From: Lineus longissimus | Lineage: Eukaryota > Nemertea > Pilidiophora > Heteronemertea > Lineidae | Direction: 5' to 3' | Assembly: GCF_910592395.1 (NCBI RefSeq) | Contig: NC_088320.1 | Location: 6,448,001-6,512,000, forward strand | Length of the DNA: 64,000 nucleotides | Shown here: piece after piece, positions 33,201 to 45,017 of the stretch | Numbering within the stretch: position 1 is the first letter of the stretch | How the letters are laid out: each line of letters starts with the position of its first letter | Position numbers and translations under genes: made by a program | The notes under the pieces: generated by a model | Seen by the model: the letters and a program-made list of their open reading frames with translations, nothing else | What the model was told of the DNA's origin: nothing | Databases searched by the model: none

Positions 33201-34536
33201 TCGAAAAACCGGCAAGAGTTCGAATACTCCTCCACTAATCATAAAGGTTAAAGTACCTAAGATAACGATGAATACGAATACGGTCTTCCTCTTGACCCTT
33301 GGTAAGTGAACTCGTTGGTCCATGGTGGCTACGTGTCCTTGACCTTTAGTCATTCGACCTTGACCTTGACTTGTTTGGTCTGAAAGTATAAAATACGAGG
33401 AAACGACGTAAGAGAAATCTTCTCATAACTACTAAAAGGTGTTTGATCGAGGAAAACGTTGCTTCCCGAGGCAGTCCTTTTGCACCCGGGATTCGTCATC
33501 CTAGTTATGCATACCGATCCACCGGCGTTGTTGGTATTGAGAAGACTTTAGGATTGACGTTCACCGCCGGTAAGCCGGCATTCTACAGGCAGATTTCGCA
33601 ATAGATACGAATGGCGAAGTACGAAGGTTTGCATGAAGCTAACATAAATGTACGTGTAGCCCTGAGCTGTGCGGCGAGACCGGGCACCAACAGAGGAGAT
33701 ACCGAGACTTGACATTCGTCCTACCTCAATATTGTTTACCCGGGGAGTGACAAGCCATTCCACCGAGAAATGTGTCCTTCGTTGATATGTCCAGCAGAGT
33801 GGCCTTGTCCGTGGCCTTGCAGCAATGGTATCACAGATAATGTCCAGAACTTGTGAAGACACAGTAATGGTTTACCATTTCACAATACACTTCATACGAA
33901 CCAACACACAATCTACACATGTGGACACTCTCACAAAAGCACGTTTTTCTGTGTTTGAACTGTGTTAATCGCGATCAATAACTCCCAATAACAATGCCAC
34001 AAGATCGTGCAACATATTCAGACAACTAAAAAGGGGTCAATGGCGCGTCATGATTTTAGAAAGCCGGTGTGGAGGTTTAAAATGTCCTAGGATAAAATGT
34101 CCGGGAACAAAGGATTCTATTATGCGCTGAGCTATTGACGGTCATTGCCTCTATAGAACCATATGCCATAATCTGTCAGAATACAATAGGCCCGGACACT
34201 TTTTCTAGGGGGGACACTTTTTACTTTTACACCGGAATTTTCGACTGAATCATGTACTCTTTTTGGCGAGACAGAAATAACTTCAGGGGTAAATGGATTA
34301 TCAGGGGGACAACATAGGCAAGGGCAAAGACAATTAAAGGGAGTACAGTATATATAAGACCTTGAGGTTCCGGGATGCGTCATCTCAAGAAGCTGTACTC
34401 GATTCAAAGGCGCCTGGACTAGTTCAGAGGCGTCGCTACTAGGCGTACGTATGACCTTAGTCGAAATCGCGCTGAGGTCAACTGAGGGAAAAACATGTAA
34501 CTTACCAGTTGAATTTCGCCTTTGCCTCTCTTCCAT
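30221..34536 (-). CDS. GCNT-family beta-1,6-N-acetylglucosaminyltransferase (core 2/I-branching type), 4 coding exons
   Basis: Golgi type II membrane glycosyltransferase (GT14) that adds beta-1,6-GlcNAc branches to O-glycans or poly-LacNAc. Coding exons on the minus strand: 34506-34536, 32338-33379, 31781-32040, 30221-30531; phases agree; 547 aa from ATG 34536 or 518 aa from ATG 33323, which has a perfect GCCACCATGG context. Basic stretch then TM helix VFVFIVILGTLTFMISGGVF, a long stem, then the Glyco_transf_14 domain from about 205 (RLLRAIYRPQNYYCIHLDSK, IASCFDNVFM, WKYFINLTGQEFPLKTN, GFVEFVLHD, ICIFGVGDLN, FANKFDYNFEPLGYDCLEE). Conserved Cys residues of the family are present. Stem and total length exceed human GCNT1 (428 aa). 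The last codons contain AATAAA overlapping the CDS end. The subtype (GCNT1, 3 or 4-like) cannot be settled here. Confidence 0.94.
30886..31200 (-). other. open 100-codon stretch in GCNT intron, unknown
   Basis: Open from about 31197 (stop just upstream) to 30886 on the minus strand, with protein-like blocks EANIDVAGRICEKFVYAFEN and PKPPRYSTYDTLSDTLTYDP. An acceptor-like ACCAG lies at about 31185. It sits between GCNT exons 3 and 4 on the same strand and is not part of the GCNT fold. It may be a nested exon, an alternative terminal exon or a relic. Not recognised. Confidence 0.25.
33340..33370 (-). promoter_or_regulatory. TCAAGGTCA-type repeats at the GCNT translation start
   Basis: On the minus strand AAGGTCAAGGTCG is followed by ACTAAAGGTCAAGGACA around the first in-frame ATG. 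TCAAGGTCA is the extended half-site of ERR/SF-1-type nuclear receptors, but here the repeat also encodes QGQGR and KGQGH, so it may simply be a coding micro-repeat. Confidence 0.25.
34081..34240 (-). repeat. 160-bp dispersed repeat, copy 1 (GCNT intron 1)
   Basis: The order AATGTCCTAGGATAAAATGTCC, CATGCGCT-like, GCCTCTATAGA, ATAATC-GT-AGAATACAA, then CCGG-ACAC-TTT-TACTTTTACACCGG is shared with 47066-47220 on the same (plus) strand at about 70-75%. No clear inverted termini, but the first and last words (GGACATT / ACACTTTTTAC) may be degraded ends. Confidence 0.6.
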
Positions 34537-36000
34537 CTTCAACCCCTGTCGATCCCTCAGAACAAAGATATAAAAGGCCCTACAGAGGGTGTCGAGTCTA
34601 CATTCAAGTGTACCTGAAAAGATAAGCTTTTACAGCCATTATTTCAGCCCTATTAAAAAAGTTAATTTCTAGCCATTAGTGCCGACACTGTAGTGCAACG
34701 AGAAGGGCGGAGCGACTAATCTGTTGAAGCGTGGTATGGTGTTGGCGCTATGGCCTACCGCCTACAGCCAACAAAGCGCACTTATGATTACGGTCATTAC
34801 CGGTAGAGCTACGGTCATTAGGCCTATGGTCATTAGGCTGACGTTACATAGGCCTCATTCGTTCACTTCCCACATGTCACGTTCCCCTTAATGCGTTCGT
34901 TCCTCACTGAATGCATGCCACAAGGCCGTGCATTCACCGAGGAACGTTAAGTAAAGCTGGAACGTGACATGTGGGAAGTGAACGAATGAGGCCTATGTAA
35001 CGTCAGCCTTAGAGCTGACATGCAATAGTATGTGACCCCAGAAAACACGACGCCCTCTATCCGTGCTCACGATTACCCTGATACTACGAACCGACCAACT
35101 TGCAACGAGATCTATACCCCGGGAGCTATACATGTACATGTATAGAAATTATCGAAGTGCCTTTGCCAATAAAATATGACAAAATATCAAAATGGAAGAA
35201 ACAGGTCAACATATGCTCTCATTGATATTATTTCAAATATATAATTTATTTTGTTACTATGTTGTTAACACATGGCGCTCAATGGGGTCACTGTCACAGC
35301 ACTCGTATCAACATAACCAGTGGTTTTCAATACACTCCGCCTCTCGGCGATATTCGAACGATGACGAAGGAGTGAAATAACCCTGCATCTTAGGATGTTC
35401 CGGAGTACGGTGGCCAGTGTTAGTTTGTCCGATAACCCTTAGATGGCGTGGCAGTGCAAAGACGAGCGAAAGCACTCTGTCCCGCCTCGAGAACTACAAT
35501 GTTTAGGATGACTAGGACTAAGGACAATAGTTCTTTCCTCAAGTTGAGGGTGTCACGTATTTTGTGGAGGACTAACAAATAGAAAACGCTTACATCTATG
35601 CAATTATCCTATTTTTCGGTTTACTCTCACTTAACTTCCCTGGCCAACTTCATGGCAGACTCCGAGATAAAAAGGAACATAAAGCGCCAGTAAGCCGGAA
35701 GGTGATTAACTCGCGCACGCAGCACGTGTGTTGCACGAATTGTGAGTTTTTTTTCAACAACCAAAGTTTTTTTGTAATGATGTTGCTAAGTGCACAGTTC
35801 CCGGGTTATTTTGGCAATTGACGAGTCATAGTAAATTTACATGGATGAGCGTCATAGGGCACCTCTTATCCTGGAATGCGCGGACAGTTCGTATACGTGT
35901 ATCATTGGCGTATATCTAGCATGCTCCCTTCAATTCTTCAACTCTATTATCAGTATCGTACCGGTTACAAGATATAAAGTCCAACGAATGTCACTTCTTG
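34537..36000. other. GCNT upstream region and intergenic
   Basis: Minus-strand 5' flank of GCNT (TATAAAAGG on the minus strand near 34570-34578 could be a TATA box about 35 bp upstream of the ATG exon), then the foldback element 34834-35011. No gene seen in 35.02-36.0 kb. Confidence 0.4.
34834..35011. mobile_element. foldback element with about 50-bp near-perfect arms
   Basis: The left arm (AGGCTGACGTTACATAGGCC, then TCATTCGTTCACTTCCCACA and TGTCACGTTCC) recurs as its reverse complement at about 34953-35011 with essentially no mismatches. The ~65-bp loop holds GAATGCATGCC and TGCATTCACCG, itself partly palindromic. The arm identity suggests a recent insertion or gene conversion. Confidence 0.8.
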
Positions 36001-36011
36001 CGATGGATGAA

Positions 36012-36295
36012 TCAGTTTTTAAAATTAAAGTCTTTTGGCCTGACCTTTTTATACTTTGAAACAATCAAGACGTTGAAATCTCCAAACTGAGCTAAGCCTC
36101 TTGTCAAAAAATTAGAAACCAAAAACGGACCTATACTGACATTGGCAGTGACCAGAATACACACCTGGCCGTCCCGTCCTCCCGCCACGGGGCATCTGCA
36201 GAATGCACCAACTGTATCTACCCATCTTAGCCCGGGGACGTTCCCGACACATCCTTCCACTTCCAAAAGGACAACACGTTTCCATTTTAGTGACA
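36012..36295 (-). other. open 94-codon stretch, unknown
   Basis: Minus-strand open frame without an ATG until late. It contains VEGCVGNVPGLRWVDTVGAF, CRCPVAGGRDGQVC and a hydrophobic tail, and stops at 36012. The CRC-G-GQVC spacing faintly recalls an EGF-like module but lacks the full six cysteines. Possible donor CGGCCAG|GTGTGT. It may be an extra 3' exon of the neighbouring minus-strand gene. Confidence 0.2.
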
Positions 36296-36658
36296 GACGT
36301 CTTTACAATCACCCGAAACCTATCATTATTGTCGGATTATTATTCTTTTATGAGATTTTCTGTGGTAGACAGCAAGGTGTAATTTTCTTTCCCAAAATTA
36401 TCGTGCTCCCTGCGTGAACTGCTCAAGAGATAATCAAAATCGTCCAGCGCAACAAGACCTAACATTTCTTGTTCAAACTGTACACTTCATTTTTGATATT
36501 CCTGTGATAGTTGAACTGCAATTCCCGTTTGTTAAAGTGATGTTTCAGTCATGAACCACAAGTTATAATACATCCTTAACAGTCGTTCTTCTGGCAAGTT
36601 TGGTCAAGATAACTGGGCAAAAAAGCAATGGAATCGTCTAACCCGGCAATGGCTAGAA

Positions 36659-38546
36659 CTATCGAACATCATCAGCAACAATTGTGTACTCAACTGACTC
36701 AAATTCAGGTGAACTTTTAACATGTTTGGCTTTCACTGTGTCAACCTCGAAGCTTGAAAGGACGCAATATTGCCCACGGACAATGTCTTTACAGGAAGGG
36801 GACCCAAATAAACCTCTTTCTAAAGCTTTATTGACACAAATGTTGGGGATTTTCTGCATTGGATTTTTGTCAACATTCGCCACGGTGAGCTCAAAGCGAG
36901 CGGTGTGTCCAACGGGATTACGGCGGTGGCGTTCCGTGTGCATTCGATTTGTGGATACTCTCGGAATAAGACGTCAATAGCAAAAGCAGACGAAAGAATA
37001 TCATTGGACAGTGGATATTTGTTTACCAACGGTCAGTGAGAGGATTTAATTGAGCATTTTAGACTCTGTGAGTATCAATTTTGTCATATGTATATACTGC
37101 ATCAATGCAGAGTTTTAGATATAGGCCTACACCAATGTAACTAGATTTTTGCCCGCCTTGGACTATCACTATTTCCAACACAGAACGTTTCTATCTGACC
37201 AAGGAAGTTTTGGCAAAGGGTAGGTTCTTCTTACTTCTCCGGGGGTACACTTTATCATCACCAATTTCTGTTTCAGTCCGTTTTCCATCTTGAGCCGCAT
37301 TTAACAAGTTCACTTCATCACGCATGAGACGAGATGCGCCTTACTTAGGTCATGGTGGTACTATAAAACTTCCTTTTTTTACAAAGTAGGAGAAAGTCAG
37401 GTCATCAGTTGTCACACTTCTTTATAAGAATGAAAGAAAGAGCATTTGACTCTGAGGGAAGACCGTCTGACACCTTTTGGTAGACTGCTCTTTAGCGGAA
37501 ATTGTAATACAAGTATTAAAAAGTTATTAAATTAAAAAAGTTAATATACATTCGGTAATTATATAGGTGCAGAAATTTCTACCGGCTGAGTTGAGGTAAA
37601 CGTGGCACAGGAGATATATATCATATACCCTTTTAAATTTTCTGGGGTGCAAATGATATCACCAGATGTCTACGAAAGTGCATGTCCTAAGCTTGCAACC
37701 GTAATTTCAAATTTTCAAATTCTGACTCCTATTTATTATTATTATTGCCCAGAAATTCGTTAACCGCTTAGCAACGAATTAGAATGAAAAAAATACAATT
37801 AAATTTTCAAATAAAAGACATAGAATTCATAGCATGTTTGAGCCCAAACTATCAAGTATTGATCACCCCAGTGTAAGAAGAGCCAAGGTTTATTCAGTAA
37901 GTACAGTGGAAAATATATTGTGACTTTGGGTCTAGTTGATCTTAAAAATATTTCAACGGATTATACTCTTCAAAAGATCGTTCAAGTTGTTATCAGTGGG
38001 GTGGATCCCATAAGAATGGCAGGACTGCCTCGGGGCCCTGCTCCCCTGGAACGAAGTGATGTCCCATAATAGGCCCATCGTTTCAGGGGCTTGCCCCTCA
38101 GCGTGAAGGACTGGATTAGCGGCACACTTCACAACAAACCGTTATTGCGGACTTTCTCCAATTTTCTAAGGACAGTGTTCATTTTAACAGGCCTTGAACC
38201 TCTTATGAACAAAAATTAGAATAACATTGATAATGAGCATTGTAATTTTGCAAAAAAATTCAAGAAGAAACAGCAGGAGCCACTTGGAATAAATTGGTGA
38301 CCGTTCCTTGGAGGTTGTCTCTGGGGTTCGGCGGATTATGGGACAGACCGTTCTCGTGCACGTATTTTCACGCTACATCATGTTTTAGGTTTTTTGAATT
38401 TGACCCTTTTTTGTGATTTTGTCAGCTTCCTTTACAAAGAAACCATGATGAAACATAAAAAATGAGGGATAACCCTCACTCACTTCCTGAAAGTGGCTGA
38501 TCAAAGTTCATCGGTCCTCGCATCGTTCTACTATCGAATGGATCTA
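36659..38546 (-). CDS. 3' end of an unidentified minus-strand gene (three phase-matched exons)
   Basis: Exons 38484-38546 (acceptor GGTTTTTGCTTCAG, donor GTGAGT), 37235-37339 (donor GTAAGA) and 36659-36957 (stop) are all entered and left in phase 1 and join without a stop. Encoded blocks: DPFDSRTMRGPMNFDQPLSG; VNLLNAAQDGKRTETEIGDD; RNPVGHTARFELTVANVDKN, FGSPSCKDIVRGQYCVLSSF and a terminal SVEYTIVADDVR. The last exon is 99 codons long, which is unlikely by chance. No family recognised. Upstream exons are not fixed, but 39325-39407 and 40288-40347 are candidates. ATG at 37325 is a possible internal start. Confidence 0.4.
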
Positions 38547-39324
38547 CTGAAGCAAAAACCACGAACAGAACTAGGCCTAAATAACCCCCCCCCAATATTC
38601 CGTACACTGGACAAGGCGCATAGGTCGCGTTAAGCAGCTGTAAGTCGCATACTTATTTTGTTGTGTCTACTTCTTACGGCTCTTACACAAAACAAGTACT
38701 GAAAACTTGCATTTCATAATTTTTAGAGTAAAAACAACAACAAGCATTTCAGTATTGTAACCTGAAGGTTTAAGCGAAAAAATCCCACGTTAAGAGGAGA
38801 CTGGCCAGGGTTCCCCGGGTCCTTTTTATTACAACTAAATCCCTGACTGTACACTTAAACATACCAAAAATGAATAATCTCGTTAGGTTATCCGCATTAA
38901 AGGGACTGAGTCTGTATCATAACAAAGACACAGACGCCAGGCCATTGCACCTGTTTCAAGCAAAACGATTGTTCAGCCATTTTTGTCACATGACTTATCC
39001 CATAATCCTTTTACAGCTTCCGTCAACGCCTTTCCGGAGCCGAAATGAGTGTGAAATCTAAAGAAAACCGTTTTTAACTATAATGGGGTTTATTAGGAAG
39101 CGATAGTTTCACCTCAGACAAATGTCGGTGATTTACCCTCAAGTACACAATATTACGATCGAAAACCGTGATCGGACGAGGATACGTACTAAGTAGGTCA
39201 ACTTCTCGGCGGTCACACTGTCCCATGCATTCTGGGTAACGTAATCCAATTTAGCACATTGTGGCCGATGCCTTTAAAAAAGCTTTTCCCTCTCATTTAT
39301 ATAGACTTAGATGCACTGAGTTAC

Positions 39325-40347
39325 CTCCACATGACGTGTGGTATTCCAATCAGGCAGCAGCTTTCTTGGTTTTGACTTCGATGGCCCGCCTGCCAAACAT
39401 CTAAAATCTGCAGCAAATGAATCGTATTACAAGGTTTTCGTGAGTACAATGTAATTTTATCTTATCGTATTCATAATTTCATACGTCAATTGGCATAAGT
39501 TCTCCAAAAATATATTTTGACAAACTATTTCGACAAACTACATGTATTTTGACTTTCACGGCCAGACTTGTAGTCATTTTTAAAACATACTTTACCTATA
39601 AATGGTTACGGCGACAACGGTATCATACCAAAACAGTAGCCCTCAACATAGTTCTCTTTATCTCAGGAAAAGAAATGAAATTTATTTGAAATGAAAGGAA
39701 ATTTATTGGCCAAACTCAAGTTTGTTGGATGAAAACTATGTAGGCTTACAATTATTTACAACAAAGAAGGAACAGTGACAGTTGCAGTGACGAACGTCTA
39801 AGCCAGACTAAACATTAAAACGACACACAACGTGATACTTTTGAAGCATTCATATTATCTATCAAGGACGTTTTTAGCCAAATAATGTCCTAGTTGTTGC
39901 CTACTAACACCTCGTTGTTCGCTTGGTCTGCCTCGAAAACAAAAGCTGATGAGAGCCATGTTGCAAATCCAGTGCAATACATCCGCGACAGAATACACGG
40001 TTGCAAATTGTACATCCCAAGAGGGACAGTTATAGGAGAATAGGACTGATTGGCGATGAAAAGATCTGTCTCCTAAGAGAATTGTGGAATCGGCAGTCTA
40101 ACACATACAATACACCATAATGTATGACGGACAACGAAAGCAAGAAGGACTTCATGAAAAATGCATGTGGTAATGACACACTTATTTGCGCCATTCGTTA
40201 CTGGTATTTGTGCTACGCGGCCATTCTTAGTGGCTAAGAACAATGGATACTGGCTCTTGAGTTGGCCAGGTGTGATTGCTCTCTTACTCTTTCCGCCTTT
40301 GTTGTTGGTGAGATGGAGAATATCGTACAGGGAGATCACTCTCCAAG
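39325..40347 (-). CDS. two candidate minus-strand exons upstream of the above
   Basis: 40288-40347 (entry 2-nt prefix, donor AAGA|GTAAGA, exit 1) joins in phase to 39325-39407 (acceptor TCATTTGCTGCAG, donor GGAG|GTAACT, exit 0; frame ..GGPSKSKPRKLLPDWNTTRH..). The exit phase does not match the exon at 38546, so a further exon would be needed, or these are false. Both exons have a second open frame. Weak evidence. Confidence 0.22.
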
Positions 40348-42094
40348 CTGACACGTACAGTAGAACCTCAGCCTTATACCCCTAACGGGCGGCTAATATT
40401 TCTAATGTTTAGGATGATGAAATGACTTTCCTCGGAGTCTAATTTGAAGACGTTGAATTCAGAATATGACTTTGGCATTTCAAATCACAGACTATGCGCA
40501 TTGACTGACTCTCACTCCATTTTTGTTTAAGGTGCTCATCCCTAATTGAAAGCCTATCAGTTCAGTCACAACACCGTTGCACTATAGCTTAGTTTGATAA
40601 GACAATGATTGATAGGTGATTAGCAATATCAGTTGGAGTGTCATAATACGACTTATCATTAGAAACTCTCCGAGCCAACGACCGCTCTTTCTTTCGATTT
40701 CAGAGCGGATGCGATCTCGACCGGTCATATAATGATATTCCGAAGTGACACTTAACGCGTTTGCAAGCATTTTTGACGAGATTTCAAGACGTCATACCAG
40801 TTTTTAATGACAATTGTCAACCCATGTTTGCCCTAACTATACGAACTAATTGTTGGGATTTCTGTGAAAACTGAGATAGCCAACGTGCGTGCACCTTACT
40901 CCAAGCTCTGCAGTTGGTCCTTTTCCATCATCTACAATAGCCCAGCCGTAATACCGTGCACAATTTCGAAGGTGTCTGCAGCCTAGCCTTTCTTTGTTGA
41001 TTTCGGTCTGCAGGCTATTCAACCGTCCGTTGATAATTCACTCGATCCTTCTTTGTCACTGGATCTCTGATACTTTTCAGTAAGAGGATCAGGACATTAT
41101 CTGTGCGTCGCAGGTTCATGATTATAGATTCAGAAAAAAGCTGCATTCACGTGATTATAAGATGGTGGCTATCAGCAGTCTAGAGCGATCGATTCTGATT
41201 GGCCGATGGCGATAAAATACAAATGTCGCAAAATAATGAAGCGTTGATGAACTTGTGATGAAGAATAGCACATCGATGACGCATTGACAAAAACCTGCAA
41301 ACTTGTTTTTCCTTTAAGAAATTCGAAACTGTCCTCAATCCAACCACAATAGTGGCCGAGTTTTAGAAATATCACAAAAACAGAATGGCGATGCACCACA
41401 CCCTAAAGTGCACGCTCAGTGTACTACACTGCAGTGTATACTTATTGATGGAGTGGAATATGTATAGCAATACATATAAAAGGTATTCATTACTGATGAA
41501 AATGGAGCATTTCACCGAACACTGAATTCCAATTTGTTAACAATTATATGGCGAACAACATAGAAAGAGACTAGCATAATTGAGTGCATGAAAAATGACA
41601 AATTGTCAATATTTGCAAACAGATTTCAACAGAGCTTGAATGATTATATCTAAAATGTTTCTGCACTATTTTATAACCGATTCTCATCATAAAAAGGTGA
41701 AATAGAATGGCAAAGAATCCATACATACAGTGCACAGACTTAATTGAGTGCCATGTAAAATTACATTCCTCTCGACAAGGTTCATATTTAGTCCATTCTA
41801 ACTTTACGGTCCTTTCCTCTGTATTTGTCTGCACTTATCCAAAAGAAATGCACTCATAATTCAGTCAAACTTTGAGTGGTTTCAAGAACGTATTGGTCAT
41901 GATATTTTCAAAGGACGATCCATACACTTGAATGAGACAAACATACATCACTATTTCACTGGTTCAATACGAGGTGTCAAATTAAGGGTTAGCTTTGTTC
42001 AATCTCTTCAGAAAAGGTGAACCCCAGATTGACATTGAGATATGTCCGAGCGGGATATCTTTGATGATAGAGACCGTTACATTGGCGTGTATTT
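40348..42094. other. non-coding
   Basis: A short family-A MITE end (ACAGTAGAACCTC) lies at about 40358-40370. No gene recognised. The open minus-strand stretch at 41571-41834 has no splice context or recognisable product. Confidence 0.4.
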
Positions 42095-42304
42095 TCATAC
42101 GAGCATGCCGTTTTGTTGACGTAGGCCTATCTTCACTTTTATTTGGGTAGATGGTGATATGTTTTGAGACTTGAAAGCATTATCGAAAAGTAACCGAAGC
42201 AGGGAGTAAAAAAGTGGAGACATGACAACCGGCAACCTTAGCGCTTCTTGACACGCAGCTCCGGTCCGAGATCGCACAGTCAGATTAACGAGCTCCAAGA
42301 CTGC
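42095..42304 (-). CDS. candidate terminal exon, minus strand
   Basis: Acceptor ATCCCCACCCTCATACCAG, then open for 69 codons (AVLELVNLTVRSRTGAACQE, then LRLPVVMSPLFYSLLRLL) to a stop at 42095. Entry phase 0 fits the exit of the exon ending at 45096. The acceptor region has a diverged duplicate at 45385-45450, which lowers confidence because the acceptor may be part of a repeat. Confidence 0.22.
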   Translation of the reverse strand, partial: AVLELVNLTVRSRTGAACQEALRLPVVMSPLFYSLLRLLFDNAFKSQNISPSTQIKVKIGLRQQNGMLV

Positions 42305-42352
42305 CTGGTATGAGGGTGGGGATTGGACCTTCTGGGAAGATGCCTAAGTGAT
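42290..42352. repeat. diverged dispersed repeat, copy 1
   Basis: ACGAGCTCCAAGACTGCC, then GGGTGGGGATTGGACCTTCT and AAGATGC match 45382-45443 in order at about 65-70%. No inverted termini recognised. Confidence 0.4.
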
Positions 42353-45017
42353 ATTATCAATGTTCTTTGGAGTTTATTCTGTTTCTGTGTTCGGAAGATG
42401 AATTCAAACACCTGCAATGAATGGATATTTCGTCGTCTACTCAACTTCAAGAATGAGGACAATTCCAAGACATTATAAAACTGTAGGAGAAGATGCTTTG
42501 ATCGTCTCATCCCGACACACAGGGCTCTGAGGTCGTAGGTACAGAAGTCCTGGGAGATTGTAGACTCGCTGGTTATGGATTTAAGACTTGCGGGGAGCTT
42601 CGACTAGAGAGGTAGGGATTTTAGAATAGCTGGGTAAAAAATGCTCTCGTCGAAGGTAACGGTGCTCCATGTGCTTGCTTCAACACTAGAGGGTTGACCA
42701 CAGGCACCACCATTTTGGTTGGAACTTGAAATCCTAAAGCAATAAGAACTCTATCAAAACGAGGTGATGCCAGTTTCAAGGGTGGGAGTCTGTTCTTTGT
42801 TTTCAAGAGAACAGCCTCATAGATTTTAGATTGGCATTCACTTCATTTTGAAGGAGATCTAACTGTTTTTGGATTTCAAGTTCTAGCCAGAATAGTGGTG
42901 GTGCCTATGGTCAACTCTTAACATATGCAGTGGCCACGATCGAGGAGTTGGTTACTTGTTGTAATTAGTGGTGCATATAGTGTTGGTGTGTGAATGTACT
43001 TATGGATGCACTGATATACTAGTAACCCTTGTAGTGAATGTATTACAAGTAAGTCTCCATGAAAGTATTAAATGTTCTTGTTCTATCCGTATGTTCAGCA
43101 GTTATTCGATTATAAGGCCTACGGTGGGTGAGATTCATCTCGCGTTCATGAACTGAACATCCGAAAAAATGACACCGATGTATCGAACACATTTTCATTT
43201 TCAGTTGACATTGATCCGACGTATTGTTTATTGTTACCATGGTGATATATTCAATTGTCAAATAGGCCTTGAGTGGGATGTACATGTTAGTGGGTGCATA
43301 CCACTCAAACTAAGCCATTGACAAATGTGTATCATGGATAATATTGCATTCACTTGAAAATCATTGAAATTTCTTTTTAGATAGGGGACTACATGAATAT
43401 GTGTGAAATTACGGGGGCTTCTTACCTGGAGATATGTATTTGATGTCGGCCTTCATAAGCTATCGACGACATCCAGCACATTATTTTCAGTGTACACTAC
43501 ACTATTCCCCTTCCTCTCCAAGTAATCAGTGATCATCATGTAATATATGTTGTAAGTAGGACTGTGTGCATCGCACCGTATCAAACCAGACAATAGATTC
43601 ATGCAACCTGACTCATCTTCATTAGTTCCATTAGAACGACGGCCATGTTTTATGGGAGCGATTTGGTTCGATGATATGCACCGTTTCCCTTAGTAAACAA
43701 CTATAGGTATACCGGTAACCATAATGATAATGGCCTACATGTATGGCATTATGTTCAGTTAGGCTCATCCGTTTCTTATGTTGGTGCATGCTCGACTTGC
43801 AAATTGCATCACCCTTGTCGCAACTTTTTTCAGTCTTGCACCAATAAAAGGACATGATGAATGTTAGGTAATTTCATCCGATCATAACTTATGCAACGGA
43901 AGGGGCATGCAGCTGAATAAGGTGGTTGAGAATGATTAAAAAATTGTCATTGGAATTATCAGTACCCACGGCGCTTACGTATATCGTTATAGCCATTAAA
44001 TGTCTTTATTATAGCAATACATCGTCCATATTCCTAATCGATTGCTATAGATCAACTCATGAACAGTTTGACAACACTCAAAGGGCATCTGGTGGTCAAA
44101 CGTATCAAATTTCATCCATTGGTAATACGGCAGCAATTAAGGTTGATTCAGGGTAATTAAATGGGTCTTTGAAAGGGCATGTCACACCTCACTCCGGGCT
44201 GAGATACTTTTCATCCAAAGTCTCGTCAGTATTGGCACCTGATAATCCGCTCAGACAACAGCCTGAATCAAGTAGGTTTGGGATCCACTATTCGTTGCCA
44301 CATCAATTCATCGTTCCATATCACATATTCCTTCAGAATCCATGGTTCCTTTTAACACCCATCTTGAACCACAATCCTTCGATATCGCTACGCCATTGGT
44401 ACGCTACCAAAAGCAAATGGGGTGCAGTACCACACAAAGGGAGGCAAGATGACCATGCACACGCGAAACTTTCTCAAGCATTCACTGATACGGCAAGAGC
44501 ACTCGGTCCAAATGACGCTGAATGCCAATGCACTAGTTGTGGAACAATTGGGCGATGAATCTCCGGTTGCTATCCACGCCCAGTCGATCAAAATATCGTC
44601 CCACAGTTTTTAATGGAGCAGATGCTTCTTTAGAATGGTACTAAACGCTCCCTTAGCATGGTACTAAAGCTCCGTGTCACCAGAGTCTTTCTTTTAAATT
44701 TGTTGAAAGACTCTGTGTCACTGAGTAAACTGAAAATGAGTTTCCGTATCGAAAGGTTTCTTGGTCGATGATTGGGAAACTACAAAGACGAAAGAGTGGA
44801 AGGGTGAAAGGTTTTGAGGAAGCCATTTTAAACTGGGTCAGGTTTTGGCTAGAGCGATGCTCCTTGGTTTTCCATCATACATTCATAGTCCACTTTGAAA
44901 TGATGAAGTCTTTCGTGTTTAGATATTTCTTTTAGATGGTGTGTGTAGGATTTGGGTTGGAGTGGGTTAAGATGATGATTTCAAAGCTATTTGCCATACG
45001 TTTTACACAACTACATT
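42305..45017. other. non-coding, with overlapping open frames at 44.17-44.61 kb
   Basis: Around 44169-44613 both plus-strand frames and one minus-strand frame are open for 60-130 codons. None is recognisable, and the simultaneous openness suggests a local composition effect or a relic. Hairpin at 44681-44715. Otherwise nothing supported. Confidence 0.35.
44681..44715. repeat. short hairpin
   Basis: CAGAGTCTTTC and GAAAGACTCTG form an 11-bp perfect stem around a 13-base AT-rich loop, with flanking GTGTCAC / GTGTCACTGAG extending it imperfectly. The preceding ATGGTACTAAA is directly repeated (about 44636 and 44658). Confidence 0.5.

Noticed and set aside
36684-36980. 98-codon plus-strand open frame
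   Set aside because: Antisense to the phase-supported minus-strand exon; no start or splice support.
44169-44613. 130-codon plus-strand frame ending in a Cys motif
   Set aside because: Three frames on both strands are open at once and none has convincing splice sites or homology; kept only as a note.
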